From positions 2,194,001 through 2,258,000 of the forward strand of contig OY282382.1 of the NCBI GenBank assembly GCA_958295905.1: a DNA stretch of 64,000 nucleotides, given 5' to 3'. The stretch's first letter is position 1, and every line of letters begins with the position of its first letter. This DNA is from an uncultured Vicinamibacterales bacterium. Its GTDB lineage: Bacteria > Acidobacteriota > Vicinamibacteria > Vicinamibacterales > UBA8438. The notes beneath the pieces are model-generated. The model had not been told where the DNA came from. It saw nothing but the letters and a program-made list of their open reading frames with translations, and searched no databases. The position numbers were made by a program, and so were the translations under genes. This document shows positions 34,645 through 43,296 of this stretch, one piece after another.

Positions 34645-35211
34645 TCATCGGTCGAGCTCCGTCCTGCGCTTGGCCAGGGCGGTCAAGATCTCGGGGGCTT
34701 CCTTGAGCGCCGCCAACGGGCCGAGCTGCGCGTCGATGTAGCGCCAGTCCAGAGTCCCCGCCTGCCGGACGATGATCCCCTCGATGTCCGCCCAGTCCCG
34801 GCCGCGTGCGGCGAACGCCTTCAGGACAATCAGGTCTTCCGCCGAGCAGGTGAGCAGGGAAACCTGACCCGGAAATGCGAACCGGCTCGTCCGCGCGATC
34901 ACCGATTCTTCGAACGGCAGCCCGCCGAGCGCGATGTCGATGCCGACGCCGGACCCGGAGCGCAGCAGCAGCACCCGGTTGATTTTCGCGAAACCGGCCG
35001 CATCGTCGATCCGGCCCTGGTACCGGTCGAGCAGAGCCTGGATGAACGCATCCTCGCCGCCGAAACCGGTCAGGAGCGTCAAGTCGACGTCGATGGTCTC
35101 CCGCGGCTCGCCCCAGCGCTGCAGGGCCAGCCCTCCGATGAAGCAGAAGCGCCAGCGCCGGCTTTCGCAGAAGCCCTGCACGTCGGCCGCCACCCGGATC
35201 AGCTCATTCAC
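34645..35211 (-). CDS. AbiEii-like nucleotidyltransferase (toxin-type)
   Basis: A 188-residue protein with the nucleotidyltransferase core: FCFIGGLALQRWG, TIDVDLTLLT (the two metal-binding Asp), GIDIALGGLPFEE (third acidic site) and SAEDLIVLKAFAARGRDW. This fits the AbiEii/AbiGii group of nucleotidyltransferase toxins. Its start overlaps the end of the small gene upstream by 8 bases, as in toxin-antitoxin pairs. The partner is not the AbiEi family, so the pair is only AbiE-like. Confidence 0.78.
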   Translation of the reverse strand: MNELIRVAADVQGFCESRRWRFCFIGGLALQRWGEPRETIDVDLTLLTGFGGEDAFIQALLDRYQGRIDDAAGFAKINRVLLLRSGSGVGIDIALGGLPFEESVIARTSRFAFPGQVSLLTCSAEDLIVLKAFAARGRDWADIEGIIVRQAGTLDWRYIDAQLGPLAALKEAPEILTALAKRRTELDR

Positions 35212-35461
35212 GACGGGAGGCCATCTTCATGAACCACCGCTGTTGCTCGACGAGGCCGGACGTCGGTCGGGGCGCGCGGGGGGGGACCGTGTAGTCCGCC
35301 TCGCCGCACAGGAGGGCGATCGCCCGCTGCTGATCGAGCCGACGCAGCTCCTCGCGCCGCACCCGTTCCAGCCGCGGCCCGGCCTGCTGCCAGACCTTCA
35401 CCCAGCGCCGCGCCAGGGCGATCTGATCGGGGCTCCAGTCTGCGAGCCTATCTTCGGCCAC
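35204..35461 (-). CDS. Small partner of the nucleotidyltransferase, putative antitoxin
   Basis: An 85-residue protein rich in Arg, Glu and Leu: WSPDQIALARRWVKVWQQAG then LERVRREELRRLDQ. It has no family I can name but is often what lies upstream of such nucleotidyltransferases. It overlaps the next gene by 8 bases. Antitoxin status is inferred from that layout only. Confidence 0.55.
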   Translation of the reverse strand: MAEDRLADWSPDQIALARRWVKVWQQAGPRLERVRREELRRLDQQRAIALLCGEADYTVPPRAPRPTSGLVEQQRWFMKMASRRE

Positions 35462-35512
35462 CAGGCAAGTATCAGAGTTACGTTCCGGATTGCGCGCTAC
35501 CCCGGCGAGGGG

Positions 35513-35695
35513 CTATTCCCCGGGCCGTGGCGTCGTGGGCAGCCGACGGTCCCGTGGCTCGTGCAGTTGTCGCGCGCCGGCGTCGACGTGATCCGTCAGC
35601 AGGGAGAGGAACCCGTCGGGCCCCTGGCGCACCTCCCGGATGCGTTGGCGGAGCTCCTGCGAGCTGATAGTCCGTATTAGCGCCATCCCGGTCAT
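35513..35695 (-). CDS. Small hypothetical protein
   Basis: A 60-residue frame, MTGMALIRTISSQELRQRIR and onward. The first 35 residues look protein-like; the end is Arg/Pro-rich and may be a chance extension. No family is recognised. It lies between the toxin-type pair and the IS remnant. Confidence 0.28.
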   Translation of the reverse strand: MTGMALIRTISSQELRQRIREVRQGPDGFLSLLTDHVDAGARQLHEPRDRRLPTTPRPGE

Positions 35696-35924
35696 CCCGC
35701 CCCCTGTTCTTCAACTCTGCCGCGCCCGGGAAACCCAACCCGAGTTCGTGCTGACTACAGTCCGCGTTGCCCACCACCTGATCGGGAAGCTGGACCACGG
35801 AAGTCGTCCGTGCACGGGCGAGCCTGATTCGCCCCGCCGCCCCCCGAAACCCGGCGGGTCCGAGGCCGGACTGGACGCTCCTCAGGGCGCGGTTGCAACG
35901 CCCGACTCCCAGCGCCAATCACCG

Positions 35925-36262
35925 CATGGGGTGGCGCCACAAGGCAGAGCGGCTCGAACGGACCATGGCGATCAAGATGGTCATCGGGTGGCGGGTCCAG
36001 TTGATGGTCCAGGTCGGGCGCGAAGCGCCTGACCTGGCGACCTGCTGTTCTCCGATGACGAGTTGCGTGTGCTCGCGGCCTTCGCCCGCTCGCGCAAGCT
36101 GCCACCCCCTACCCGCCTCGGCGACGCCGTCGGACGGGTCGGGTGCCGCGGCGGCTGGCTCGGGGCACCCGCGACCCGCCTGGCGCGCAACTCCCGGGGC
36201 ACGGCTGTACCCAGACTGTCGCCATCGCCTTCGCGACGGAAAGATCTGGGGCAAGGGCAGCT
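35925..36262 (+). pseudogene. IS4-type transposase C-terminal remnant with frameshifts
   Basis: One frame reads GWRHKAERLERTMAIKMVIG then WRVQLMVQVGREAPDL; after a shift near 36045 the next reads LLFSDDELRVLAAFARSRKL PPPTRLGDAV; a third gives HGCTQTVAIAF. In order these match the end of IS4-family transposases of the kind with AINLVIAWR and VLFSDxELRVL. At least two frameshifts make it inactive. Its end abuts the stop codon of the selenoprotein gene. Confidence 0.72.
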
Positions 36263-36264
36263 GT

Positions 36265-37350
36265 CTAGTCCCGCACCAGCGGGCGCCACGCGAGCTCCCA
36301 GCTCAGCGGCGCCTCCACCGGCAGGTGGCAGATCTCGTGGTCGCAGGCCTGGTACTCCAGCACCCCTTCCACCAGCAGGGTGGCGTCCGGCGCCGAGGCC
36401 AGCGCGTCGACGTCGCGGCGCATGGGGATCGTCACGTCCTGCACGAGCCGGAACGGCTGCTCGTAGACCGGCACGGTCTCGTCCAGAGGCTCGAAATGGT
36501 ACGTCTGCGAGGGCGGGTAGCTCACGTCGTGGCTCCGCAGGAAGTCCGGTGCGGTCAGGCGGAGGCGGATGACCCGATAGCTGTGGTCACCGGGCGCGTA
36601 CACGTGCATGTCGGTCTTCGGCGTCACGTCGACCACGAAGGACAGGCGATTGCCCGGCGCGACCACGTCGTCGGTGGCCCAGGCGAGCGCCTCGAGGTGG
36701 TCGGTGGTGACGCGGGTCGCGGCCCGGTCGGCGGCGCCGGCGAGCGCGTCCCCGAGGCGGACGGCGATGCTGGACACCGTGGAACGCTCCTGGTACGCCG
36801 CCTCGAAGAACCGCGCCGTCACCCGGCCGGTCGTGTCCAGCAGGAACGTGCCGGGATAGGGTATGCCGTAGAGCCGGCGCATCATCCCGCGCCGATCTTC
36901 GGGGGCGCGGGCCGGGTCCATCTCGTGGTTCAGCAGGTCGTAGGCGCGGATGGTGGCCGAGCCCTCGTCCGACAGCAGCGGGATCTCGATGCCGCGGGCG
37001 TCGGCGAACCCGGTGAGGGTCGCGACCGGATCGTAGGTGATGACGGCGACGCCGAGGCCCTGGTCCCGGAGCGCCCGATAGCGGCTTTGCAGCTCCACGA
37101 GCTGCGTCTTGCAGTACGGTCACCAGTCGGCCGAGCGGCTGAACACCAGCATGAGCCCGTTCGGCCCCATCAGCGAAGCGAGGTCCCGCGCCGCGCCGGT
37201 CTGGTCGGTGAGCGAGAAGCTCGGCGCCACGTCGCCGACCTGGGGGCCCATCCCGTCGACGTCCGGCAACGGCGGCGCCTGCGCCGTCGCGGGCGATACC
37301 GCCCCCAGCGCCAGCAGCCCGCAAAGCGTCGCGATACGCGTGATTCTCAT
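36265..37350 (-). CDS. Selenocysteine-containing redoxin fused to a DsbD-alpha-like domain
   Basis: Read through one in-frame UGA (37120-37122), the gene codes 361 residues from MRITRIATLCGLLALG (37350). A signal peptide is followed by an AhpC/TSA-like thioredoxin fold: GDVAPSFSLTDQTG, then VFSRSADW-Sec-PYCK with Sec77 in a UxxC motif, and LPYPGTFLLD-type strands (YGIPYPGTFLLDTTGRV). The last 150 residues resemble the N-terminal domain of DsbD, with EYQACDHEICHLPVE. A GCAGCTC-GTG-GAGCTGC hairpin 15 bases after the UGA fits a bacterial SECIS. Both halves alone would be incomplete, and the frame is unchanged across the UGA, so a stop is unlikely. Probable role: periplasmic peroxide or disulfide reduction. 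Confidence 0.85.
37089..37105 (-). promoter_or_regulatory. Putative SECIS hairpin
   Basis: In the mRNA, GCAGCUC and GAGCUGC pair perfectly around a GUG loop. The stem starts 15 bases after the UGA and its loop is 22-24 bases after it, inside the range for bacterial SECIS elements, whose apical loop carries an essential G. It is within the coding sequence, as required in bacteria. Confidence 0.6.
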
Positions 37351-37375
37351 CGATTCACATCTCCTGTCGTCTTCG

Positions 37376-37396
37376 CGCCCCGGTCCTGCCGGGGCG
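37376..37396. terminator. Perfect 8-bp hairpin, possible terminator
   Basis: CGCCCCGG-TCCTG-CCGGGGCG, without a T-run. It lies 26 bases upstream of the selenoprotein start and could end transcription from the quinoprotein gene upstream or attenuate the leader. The rest of 37351-37672 shows nothing. Confidence 0.35.
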
Positions 37397-37672
37397 TCAC
37401 CACACCAGCGTGGGTCGGGCGTCCTTGCGCCACCGGCCGGCCCCGTCCCGAAATTGCCGCCTGCGGCTGCCGCGTGGCGCCGGAACGACCCTGTCGGGAG
37501 TTCCGCGCGGCTTCCGCGGTCCCATCCCCTTTTATCATAGGCCCTGGCGGCGTTGCTCGCCGGAGATGGCACCGACCGCAGTTTACCGCGCTTCCGGTGA
37601 TCGCCGCGGTCGCGGCCCCGTAACAGATGGAGCGTTGGCTCCGGACGCTCGTGGAACATGCCGGGGCCTTGG

Positions 37673-39673
37673 TCAGGGCAGGGCGAGCGCCACCAGCTCC
37701 GGCACGTCGCCGCCCACCGTCAGCGCGATGTACTGCCGTCCCTCGTGCAGGTAGGTCATCGGCGTGCCGATGGGACCGGCCGGCAGGTCGACCGAGCCGA
37801 CGATGGCGCCGGTCGCCTTGTCGCGCGCCACCAGCCGGGGGCCGTCGTCGGTCCCCCCCGCGGTCAGCCCGCTGACGAGCAGCGTCTTCGTCAGCACCAC
37901 GCCGCCGCGGCCGTCGCCGCCGAGCGGGGGCAGGTCGAGGTCCCGCAGCAGCGGATGCCGGCGGATGCGGTCGCCGTCGCCGTTGGGCCGCATCCAAGCG
38001 TGCTCGCCCCGGGTGAGGTCGATCGCGGTCATGCGCGAATAGGGCGGCTTCAGCAGGGGCAGCCCGTTCGGCATCCGCGGCTGGACGCCGGCTGCGAGTC
38101 CCCGCATCGTGAAGCGGAGGTTGCCGCCCTCGGCGGGGTCCGGCGTGTAGTACTTCAGGACCGAGAACCGGTTGACCGACGGCACGTAGAGCAGCCCCGT
38201 CTCGGGATCCACGGCCGAGCCCGCCCAGCCCGCGCCGCCCCCGACGTGGGGGCGCTGAATCGTCCCCTGCAGGCCTCCGTCGCGGCTCAGCATCGGGGGC
38301 GAGAAGAGCGGCCCGAGGCGGAAGTTCCGCACCGCCTCGACGGCCATGGCGCGGATCTCCGGGGTGAAGTCGACGAGGTCGTCGACGCCCACCCCCTGGT
38401 ACTCGAATGGCGGCGGCTTCGTCGGGAACGGCTGCGTCGGCGACAGCACCTCGCCTTCCAGGTCGGTGTCGGTCTCGACCGGCCGCTCCTCGATGGGCCA
38501 GACCGGCTCCCCGGTCACGCGGTCGAAGACGTAGGTGAACCCCTGCTTGCTCACCTGCGCGATGGCTCGGACCGGGCCGGGGCGGCCCTCGACGGCGACG
38601 TCGACCAGGCTCGGCGCGGCGGGGAAGTCGTAGTCCCACACCCCGTGATGCACCGCCTGGAAGTGCCACATCCGCTGGCCGGTCTCGATGTCGAGGGCGA
38701 CGAGACTCTCGGCGAACAGGTTGTCGCCGGGCCGGTGGCCGCCGTAGTAGTCGCCGGTCGGCGTGCCCGTCGGCAGGTACACGTAGCCCAGCGCCTCGTC
38801 GGCGCTCATCGGCGGCCAGACGTTGGTGTTGCCCGAGTAGCGCCACGATTCGTTGCCCCACGTGTCGGCGCCGAAGTCGTCTCCCTGCGGCACGGTGCGG
38901 AAGACCCACCGCACGTCGCCGCTGCGGGCGTCCACCCCCTTGATCCAACCGGGCGGCGCCTCCTTGGCAATTACCCCGTCGGAGATGACGTTCGGGGTGA
39001 CCACGACCCCGCGGGCGACGATGGGCGGCGAAGCCACCCCCATCAGGTTGCGGCCCCGGTGGTTCGTGCTCCCGCGGACGGCGCGGGGGATGCCCTCCAT
39101 CAGGTCGACGCGGCCGTTGTCGCCGAAGCCGAGCACCGGCGCGCCGGTCTCGGCGTCGAGCGCGATCAGATACCCCTCGTGAGTCCCGAAGAAGATGCGG
39201 GCATCGTCCCCGCCGCTCCACCAGGCGACCCCGCGCGAGTTGTAGAAGTGGGTCGGCCGCCCGCCCCGGTAGACCTCCGGGTCGTGCACCCAGATCGTCT
39301 CGCCGGTCGCGGCGTCGATGGCCGCCACTTGGTGCAGCGCGGTCGAGATGTACAGCACCCCGGCCACCATCAGCGGCGTCGCCTGGAACATCCGGATCCC
39401 GAGGCGCGGAAGCTGCTCGCGCAACCCGTCGAGATCGAGCGACCCGTCGGCCGACGCCCAGCGCCAGGCAATCTGAAGGTCGTCGAAGTTGCCGGCGTCG
39501 ATCTGGTCGAGGGGCGAGTACTTGGTGCTGCCGGCGTCGCCGCCGTAGCTTCGCCATTCGCCGTCCGCGGCGCCGTGCTGGGCGTGCGCATCGGCCGGCC
39601 GGAGCGCGGCCGCGCACCACGCCAGGAGCATCACGGAAACGAGAACCGTCGAGCGGCGCCGGGTGCAGTCCAT
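37673..39673 (-). CDS. PQQ-dependent dehydrogenase (glucose/alcohol quinoprotein type)
   Basis: The start is taken at MDCTRRRSTVLVSVML (39673) because GGAGGTGAC lies 4-5 bases before it. A signal peptide is followed by GEWRSYGGDAGSTKYSPLDQ and a 666-residue propeller with MWHFQAVHHGVWDYDFPAAP and VYLPTGTPTGDYYGGHRPG. It is a close paralog of 26797 and 48409. It shares with 26797 the block GEPVWPIEERPV and TQPFPTKPPPF. Soluble periplasmic enzyme; substrate unknown. No cytochrome is adjacent. Confidence 0.87.
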   Translation of the reverse strand: MDCTRRRSTVLVSVMLLAWCAAALRPADAHAQHGAADGEWRSYGGDAGSTKYSPLDQIDAGNFDDLQIAWRWASADGSLDLDGLREQLPRLGIRMFQATPLMVAGVLYISTALHQVAAIDAATGETIWVHDPEVYRGGRPTHFYNSRGVAWWSGGDDARIFFGTHEGYLIALDAETGAPVLGFGDNGRVDLMEGIPRAVRGSTNHRGRNLMGVASPPIVARGVVVTPNVISDGVIAKEAPPGWIKGVDARSGDVRWVFRTVPQGDDFGADTWGNESWRYSGNTNVWPPMSADEALGYVYLPTGTPTGDYYGGHRPGDNLFAESLVALDIETGQRMWHFQAVHHGVWDYDFPAAPSLVDVAVEGRPGPVRAIAQVSKQGFTYVFDRVTGEPVWPIEERPVETDTDLEGEVLSPTQPFPTKPPPFEYQGVGVDDLVDFTPEIRAMAVEAVRNFRLGPLFSPPMLSRDGGLQGTIQRPHVGGGAGWAGSAVDPETGLLYVPSVNRFSVLKYYTPDPAEGGNLRFTMRGLAAGVQPRMPNGLPLLKPPYSRMTAIDLTRGEHAWMRPNGDGDRIRRHPLLRDLDLPPLGGDGRGGVVLTKTLLVSGLTAGGTDDGPRLVARDKATGAIVGSVDLPAGPIGTPMTYLHEGRQYIALTVGGDVPELVALALP

Positions 39674-39729
39674 CGTCACCTCCAGCGTCCACTATACTCG
39701 GGTCGTCGACCGTGGACGGTCGTCGATGC

Positions 39730-39763
39730 GTCACGCGCAGTCGGCGTGGGGATGCTCCTCCAG
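39730..39763 (+). repeat. Solo end of a family A element
   Basis: GTCACGCGCAGTCGGCGTGG then GGATGCTCCTCCAGG matches the right terminus of family A with one inserted base. No left end is near, so this is a truncated copy. Confidence 0.5.
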
Positions 39764-39803
39764 GCCGGGGTGGTCGGCGCGGCGAGCGTGCGATCATGAC
39801 GGC

Positions 39804-41159
39804 ATGGAGGTCACCGCGTCGGCCGGGACGGCGCGCCGCCGGCGCGCGCTCGTCGACGCGGCGGGTCTGGGCTGCGCCCTCGGATACGGCGTCCTGGCGT
39901 GGGTCGCCCGGCAACCGGGGGAGCCGTCGCTGGTCGTCTTTCTGGCGGTTGCCGGGTGGACCTCGCTGCTGACCTTCGGCCTGTATGCCGGCTGGGGCTG
40001 TTGGGGGGAAGGGCCGTTCCCGGTGGGACGCCTGCTCGTGTGGGCGGTGGCATTCCGCGTCTGCGGGCTCGCCGGCGGCCCTTTTTTCGAGGACGACTTT
40101 TACCGGTATCTGTGGGACGGGTACCGTTTCGCGCAGGACGGCACGCCCTACGGGGCGGCGCCGGAGGCGTTCTTCACCGACCCGGGGGTGCCGGCGGCGT
40201 TCCAGGACGTCCTGGACCAGGTCAACTACCCCGAGCTGCCGACGATCTATGGGCCGGTGACCCAGCTCGTGTTTCTCGCGGCGTACGGGTTGCGTCCGGG
40301 CAGCGTCTTCGCGCTGCAGGCGGTTCTCGTCCTCGTCGATCTGCTGGCCATCGGACTGTTGCTGCGGATGGCGCCGGCCCGCGGCGTGCTGCTCTATGCC
40401 TGGTGTCCGCTGGTGGTCAAGGAGATCGCCTTCACCGCGCATCCGGACGGCGTGGCGGTCTGCCTGCTCCTGGCCGCGGTGGTGTTGGCGCGGGACGGCC
40501 GCCTGCGGGGCGCCGCCGCCTGCCTGGCCCTGGGGGCGGGCGCGAAGGTGCTGGCGCTGTTGCTGGTCCCTCTCGTCCTGGTGCGGGGCCGGCCGGCCCA
40601 CTGGGCGGTCTTCGCCGGGGTGCTGGCCCTCCTCTACCTCCCGTTCGTCTGGCGGGGCGGCACCGACCTCGCGACGCTGGCGGTGTTCGCGCGCGAGTGG
40701 GAGTTCAACGCCGCGCTGTATGGCCTGCTGACGCCGTGGATGCCCGGCGGCGCGGCCCGGTTGGCGTGCGGGCTGGCGGTGGCCGTCGGGTGGGGCTGGT
40801 ACTACCTCCACCACCGCCGGTCGGCGGCGGGCGCGGTTCCCCGGGGCGACCGGGTCTACGGCGGGTTCCTCGCCCTGTCGCCGGTCGTCAATCCCTGGTA
40901 CCTGCTGTGGCTGCTGCCGTTCGCGGCGATTCGGCCGAGCCTGTGGGCGTGGACGGCGTCGGCGTCGGTGTTGCTCGCCTATGTGACCGGACTCAACCTG
41001 AACGACCTGACCCTGCATCCGTTTGGCCATCCGCCGTGGGTGCGTCCGGTGGAGTACGGCCTGATCGCGGCCGCGGTCGGCTGTCATTGGTTGGCAGGGC
41101 GCCGCATCCGCACCGAGACCGGCGGGGGTCCCGGCGGGTCTTGGGCGTCTGCGCCGTAG
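39804..41159 (+). CDS. Membrane mannosyltransferase-like protein (GT-C fold, GT87 type)
   Basis: Start MEVTASAGTARRRR (39804); 451 residues with about ten hydrophobic segments. The first lumenal loop carries FFEDDFYRYLWDGYRFAQDG, the acidic motif of GT-C glycosyltransferases that use polyprenyl-phosphate sugars. YLPFVWRGG and NPWYLLWLLPFAAIRP are later features. It probably transfers a hexose outside the membrane from a lipid carrier. The GT2 gene 370 bases downstream could make that carrier-linked sugar. The family is clear; the acceptor is not. Confidence 0.75.
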   Translation: MEVTASAGTARRRRALVDAAGLGCALGYGVLAWVARQPGEPSLVVFLAVAGWTSLLTFGLYAGWGCWGEGPFPVGRLLVWAVAFRVCGLAGGPFFEDDFYRYLWDGYRFAQDGTPYGAAPEAFFTDPGVPAAFQDVLDQVNYPELPTIYGPVTQLVFLAAYGLRPGSVFALQAVLVLVDLLAIGLLLRMAPARGVLLYAWCPLVVKEIAFTAHPDGVAVCLLLAAVVLARDGRLRGAAACLALGAGAKVLALLLVPLVLVRGRPAHWAVFAGVLALLYLPFVWRGGTDLATLAVFAREWEFNAALYGLLTPWMPGGAARLACGLAVAVGWGWYYLHHRRSAAGAVPRGDRVYGGFLALSPVVNPWYLLWLLPFAAIRPSLWAWTASASVLLAYVTGLNLNDLTLHPFGHPPWVRPVEYGLIAAAVGCHWLAGRRIRTETGGGPGGSWASAP

Positions 41160-41531
41160 AAAGCCGTGCAGACTCCCGGAGGGTTGGTCGGGGCGGCGGC
41201 GGAGCCGCCGGCGACGGTTTCCCGGCTGGGCGCTCGTGCGACAGGTCGTGACGAAGGAGCGCTGTCAGCCCGTGGTGAAACCCGCGTCGGCCCGAGAGCG
41301 GGGGGGGCGCCGGCGGGCTGAAGAGCGCCCGCGGGCCAAGAACGCCCGTGCCTGACCAGGCGTGAGGAGGGCGCCTGTCGGGCATAGGCAACCGACGAAC
41401 AACGCGGTCAGGCGGGCTGCATCGCCGCTCGAATGCGGCGGGGACTTTCGCCGCGGGCGGCTATGGCATGATGGGTCGGGAGCGGACGCCGCAGGGTACG
41501 CGGGCCCGCCGGCCGTGGAAGACAGGGCGCG
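41160..41531. other. Gap with family D/E repeats
   Basis: No gene. The stretch holds a full family D copy (41268-41386) and a family E hairpin (41417-41446). Confidence 0.5.
41268..41460 (+). repeat. Family D repeat with terminal E hairpin
   Basis: It begins GCCCGTGGTGAAACCCGCGT, contains the hairpin GCCGGCGGGCTGAAGAGCGC then CCGCGGGC, then GACCAGGCGTGAGGAGGGCG, and ends with GCATCGCCGCTCGAATGCGG, where GCCGC and GCGGC pair around TCGAAT. A close copy is at 60993. Confidence 0.7.
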
Positions 41532-42308
41532 GTGTACAAGAAGCTGACGGTCGGCGTGGTCGTGCCGGCGCGCGACGAGGAACGCAACGTCGGCCCGGTG
41601 GTCCGCGATCTGCTGGCGTTGCGCGGCGACGGGGGCGCGCGGCTCGTCGACGATTTCGTCGTCTGCGACAACGGCTCGGCCGATGCCACCGCCGAGCGCG
41701 CGCGCGCGGCGGGGGCGCGGGTGGTGCGCGAGGAGACCCCGGGCTACGGCATCGCCTGCCTGACCGCGCTCGGCGCGCTCCGCCCCGTGCACGTGGTTTT
41801 GTTCACCGACGGCGACCAGTCTTTCGTGGCGGGGCAGTGTGTCCGGCTCCTGGACGCGATCGCGGCCGGCGCCGATTTCGCGGTGGGGTCCCGCGCGCTG
41901 GGCCGCAGGGAGCCGGGGGCGCTGTCGCCGCCGCAGATCCTGGGCAACCGCCTCGCCGGTTTCCTGATTCGGGCGGTCTGGGGACGCCGCGTGACCGACC
42001 TCGGGCCGTACCGCGCCATCCGCGCCGGGGCGTTGCGGCGTCTCGACATGCGGGACCGCGCCTACGGCTGGACGGTCGAGATGCAGGTCAAGGCGATCCA
42101 GCACCGCCTGCGGATGGTCGAGGTGCCCGTGGACGCCGTGCGGCGGCGTTTCGGCGTTTCGAAGGTGGGCGGCACGGTCCGCGGCGTCATCGGCGCCGGC
42201 ATCGGCATCCTGTCGATGATCGCGCGCCTCCGGTGGCGGCAGGCGCGGGAGGCCCCCGGCGGCGGTGCAAGCCGGGAAGATGCCGGACCGGGGACTGAAG
42301 AGGGATGA
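41532..42308 (+). CDS. Family 2 glycosyltransferase (polyprenyl-phosphate sugar synthase type)
   Basis: A 258-residue GT-A enzyme starting at GTG (MYKKLTVGVVVPARDEERNV). DDFVVCDNGSADATAE gives the nucleotide site, FTDGDQSF the metal-binding acid pair, and GRRVTDLGPYRAIRAGALRR the acceptor region. There is no transmembrane segment, as in DPM1-like enzymes. It probably moves a sugar from a nucleotide donor to polyprenyl phosphate, which would feed the GT-C enzyme upstream. It is directly followed by the DUF547 gene. Confidence 0.82.
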   Translation: MYKKLTVGVVVPARDEERNVGPVVRDLLALRGDGGARLVDDFVVCDNGSADATAERARAAGARVVREETPGYGIACLTALGALRPVHVVLFTDGDQSFVAGQCVRLLDAIAAGADFAVGSRALGRREPGALSPPQILGNRLAGFLIRAVWGRRVTDLGPYRAIRAGALRRLDMRDRAYGWTVEMQVKAIQHRLRMVEVPVDAVRRRFGVSKVGGTVRGVIGAGIGILSMIARLRWRQAREAPGGGASREDAGPGTEEG

Positions 42309-42320
42309 ATGGAGGCGCAA

Positions 42321-43214
42321 ATGATACGAATTACGCATGCGCGGTGGAGACGTACCCTGCGCCCGGTTCTGGTCGGCCTGGTCGGCCTGTCGGTGCTGGC
42401 CGGCGTCGCCTGCTCGGCCCCCCGGCCGGAGTCGGTTCCGTTCTGGGACGAACGCAACGACGCCAATCCCGAGCGGATCGACCACGCCCGCTGGCAGGCG
42501 ATTCTGGACGCCCACGTGCGCTCGGACGAGACCGGCGTCAACCTGTTCGACTACGCGGCCCTGCACGCCAACGCGGCGGAGCGGGCGCGCCTGACCGGCT
42601 ATCTCGACGATCTCCAGGCCATCGACCCGCGGCGCCTCTCGGCCCCGGAGCAGATGGCCTACTGGATCAATCTGTACAACGCCCTGACCGTGCAGGTGGT
42701 GCTGGGCGACTATCCGGTGGAGTCCATCCGGGAGATTCACGAGGGCCTGGTGCCGCTGGTGGGGCCGTGGGGCGACGTCCGTGCCACCGTCGCCGGGCAG
42801 GGCCTGACCCTCGACGACATCGAGCACCGGATACTGCGGCCCATCTGGAAGGACCCCCGGATTCACTACGCCGTGAACTGCGCCGCCTACAGCTGCCCGC
42901 ATCTGCTCGCGCGGGCCTTTACCGCCGACAACCTGGAAGAGTTGATGGAGCAGGGCGCGAGAGACTACGTGAACCACCCGCGCGGGGTCGAGGTCCTCGA
43001 CGAGGCGTTCGCGGTCGTCTCCAGCATCTACTCGGACGACTGGTACCGCGAGGACTTCGGCGAGACCGACGCCGAGGTCATCGCACATTTCCTGCAGTAC
43101 GCGCAGCCCGAGCTGGCCGAGCAGTTGGAGGGCTTCGACGGCATCATGGAGTACGAGTACGACTGGCGTCTCAACGCGCCCCCCGCCACCGTACCGGAGA
43201 TCACCGAGCCCTGA
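42321..43214 (+). CDS. DUF547 lipoprotein
   Basis: MIRITHARWRRTLRPVLVGL is chosen as start (42321) because GGAGG lies 5 bases upstream; an ATG at 42309 directly follows the previous stop. A signal sequence ends in the lipobox LAGVAC, so it is a lipoprotein. The 297-residue product matches DUF547: AYWINLYNALTVQVVL and IHYAVNCAAYSCPHLLARAF, with conserved Cys pair. DUF547 proteins are cysteine-peptidase-like (transglutaminase fold) of unknown role. Operon with the GT2 gene is likely; a strong hairpin ends it. Confidence 0.85.
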   Translation: MIRITHARWRRTLRPVLVGLVGLSVLAGVACSAPRPESVPFWDERNDANPERIDHARWQAILDAHVRSDETGVNLFDYAALHANAAERARLTGYLDDLQAIDPRRLSAPEQMAYWINLYNALTVQVVLGDYPVESIREIHEGLVPLVGPWGDVRATVAGQGLTLDDIEHRILRPIWKDPRIHYAVNCAAYSCPHLLARAFTADNLEELMEQGARDYVNHPRGVEVLDEAFAVVSSIYSDDWYREDFGETDAEVIAHFLQYAQPELAEQLEGFDGIMEYEYDWRLNAPPATVPEITEP

Positions 43215-43220
43215 TCGCGT

Positions 43221-43263
43221 AAAAGACGCCGCCCCGGGAGCTCCGGGACGGCGCCTCGTCTTC
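43221..43263. terminator. Strong bidirectional terminator hairpin
   Basis: Seven bases after the DUF547 stop, AAAAGACGCCGCCCCGGGAG and CTCCGGGACGGCGCCTCGTC TT form a long GC-rich stem flanked by an A-run on the left and a T-rich end on the right, so it can work in both directions. Confidence 0.75.
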
Positions 43264-43296
43264 GTTGAATCGCGATCGGGCCGCGGGGCGCCGACA

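Noticed and set aside
36265-37350. A nonsense mutation splitting the redoxin gene
   Set aside because: The UGA falls exactly at the redox-active position, the frame is unchanged on both sides, and a SECIS-like hairpin follows. Selenocysteine explains this better than decay.
37347-41087. A 1246-codon minus-strand open frame
   Set aside because: It is antisense to the quinoprotein and GT-C genes, Arg/Pro/Gly-rich and without motifs: a GC-driven shadow.
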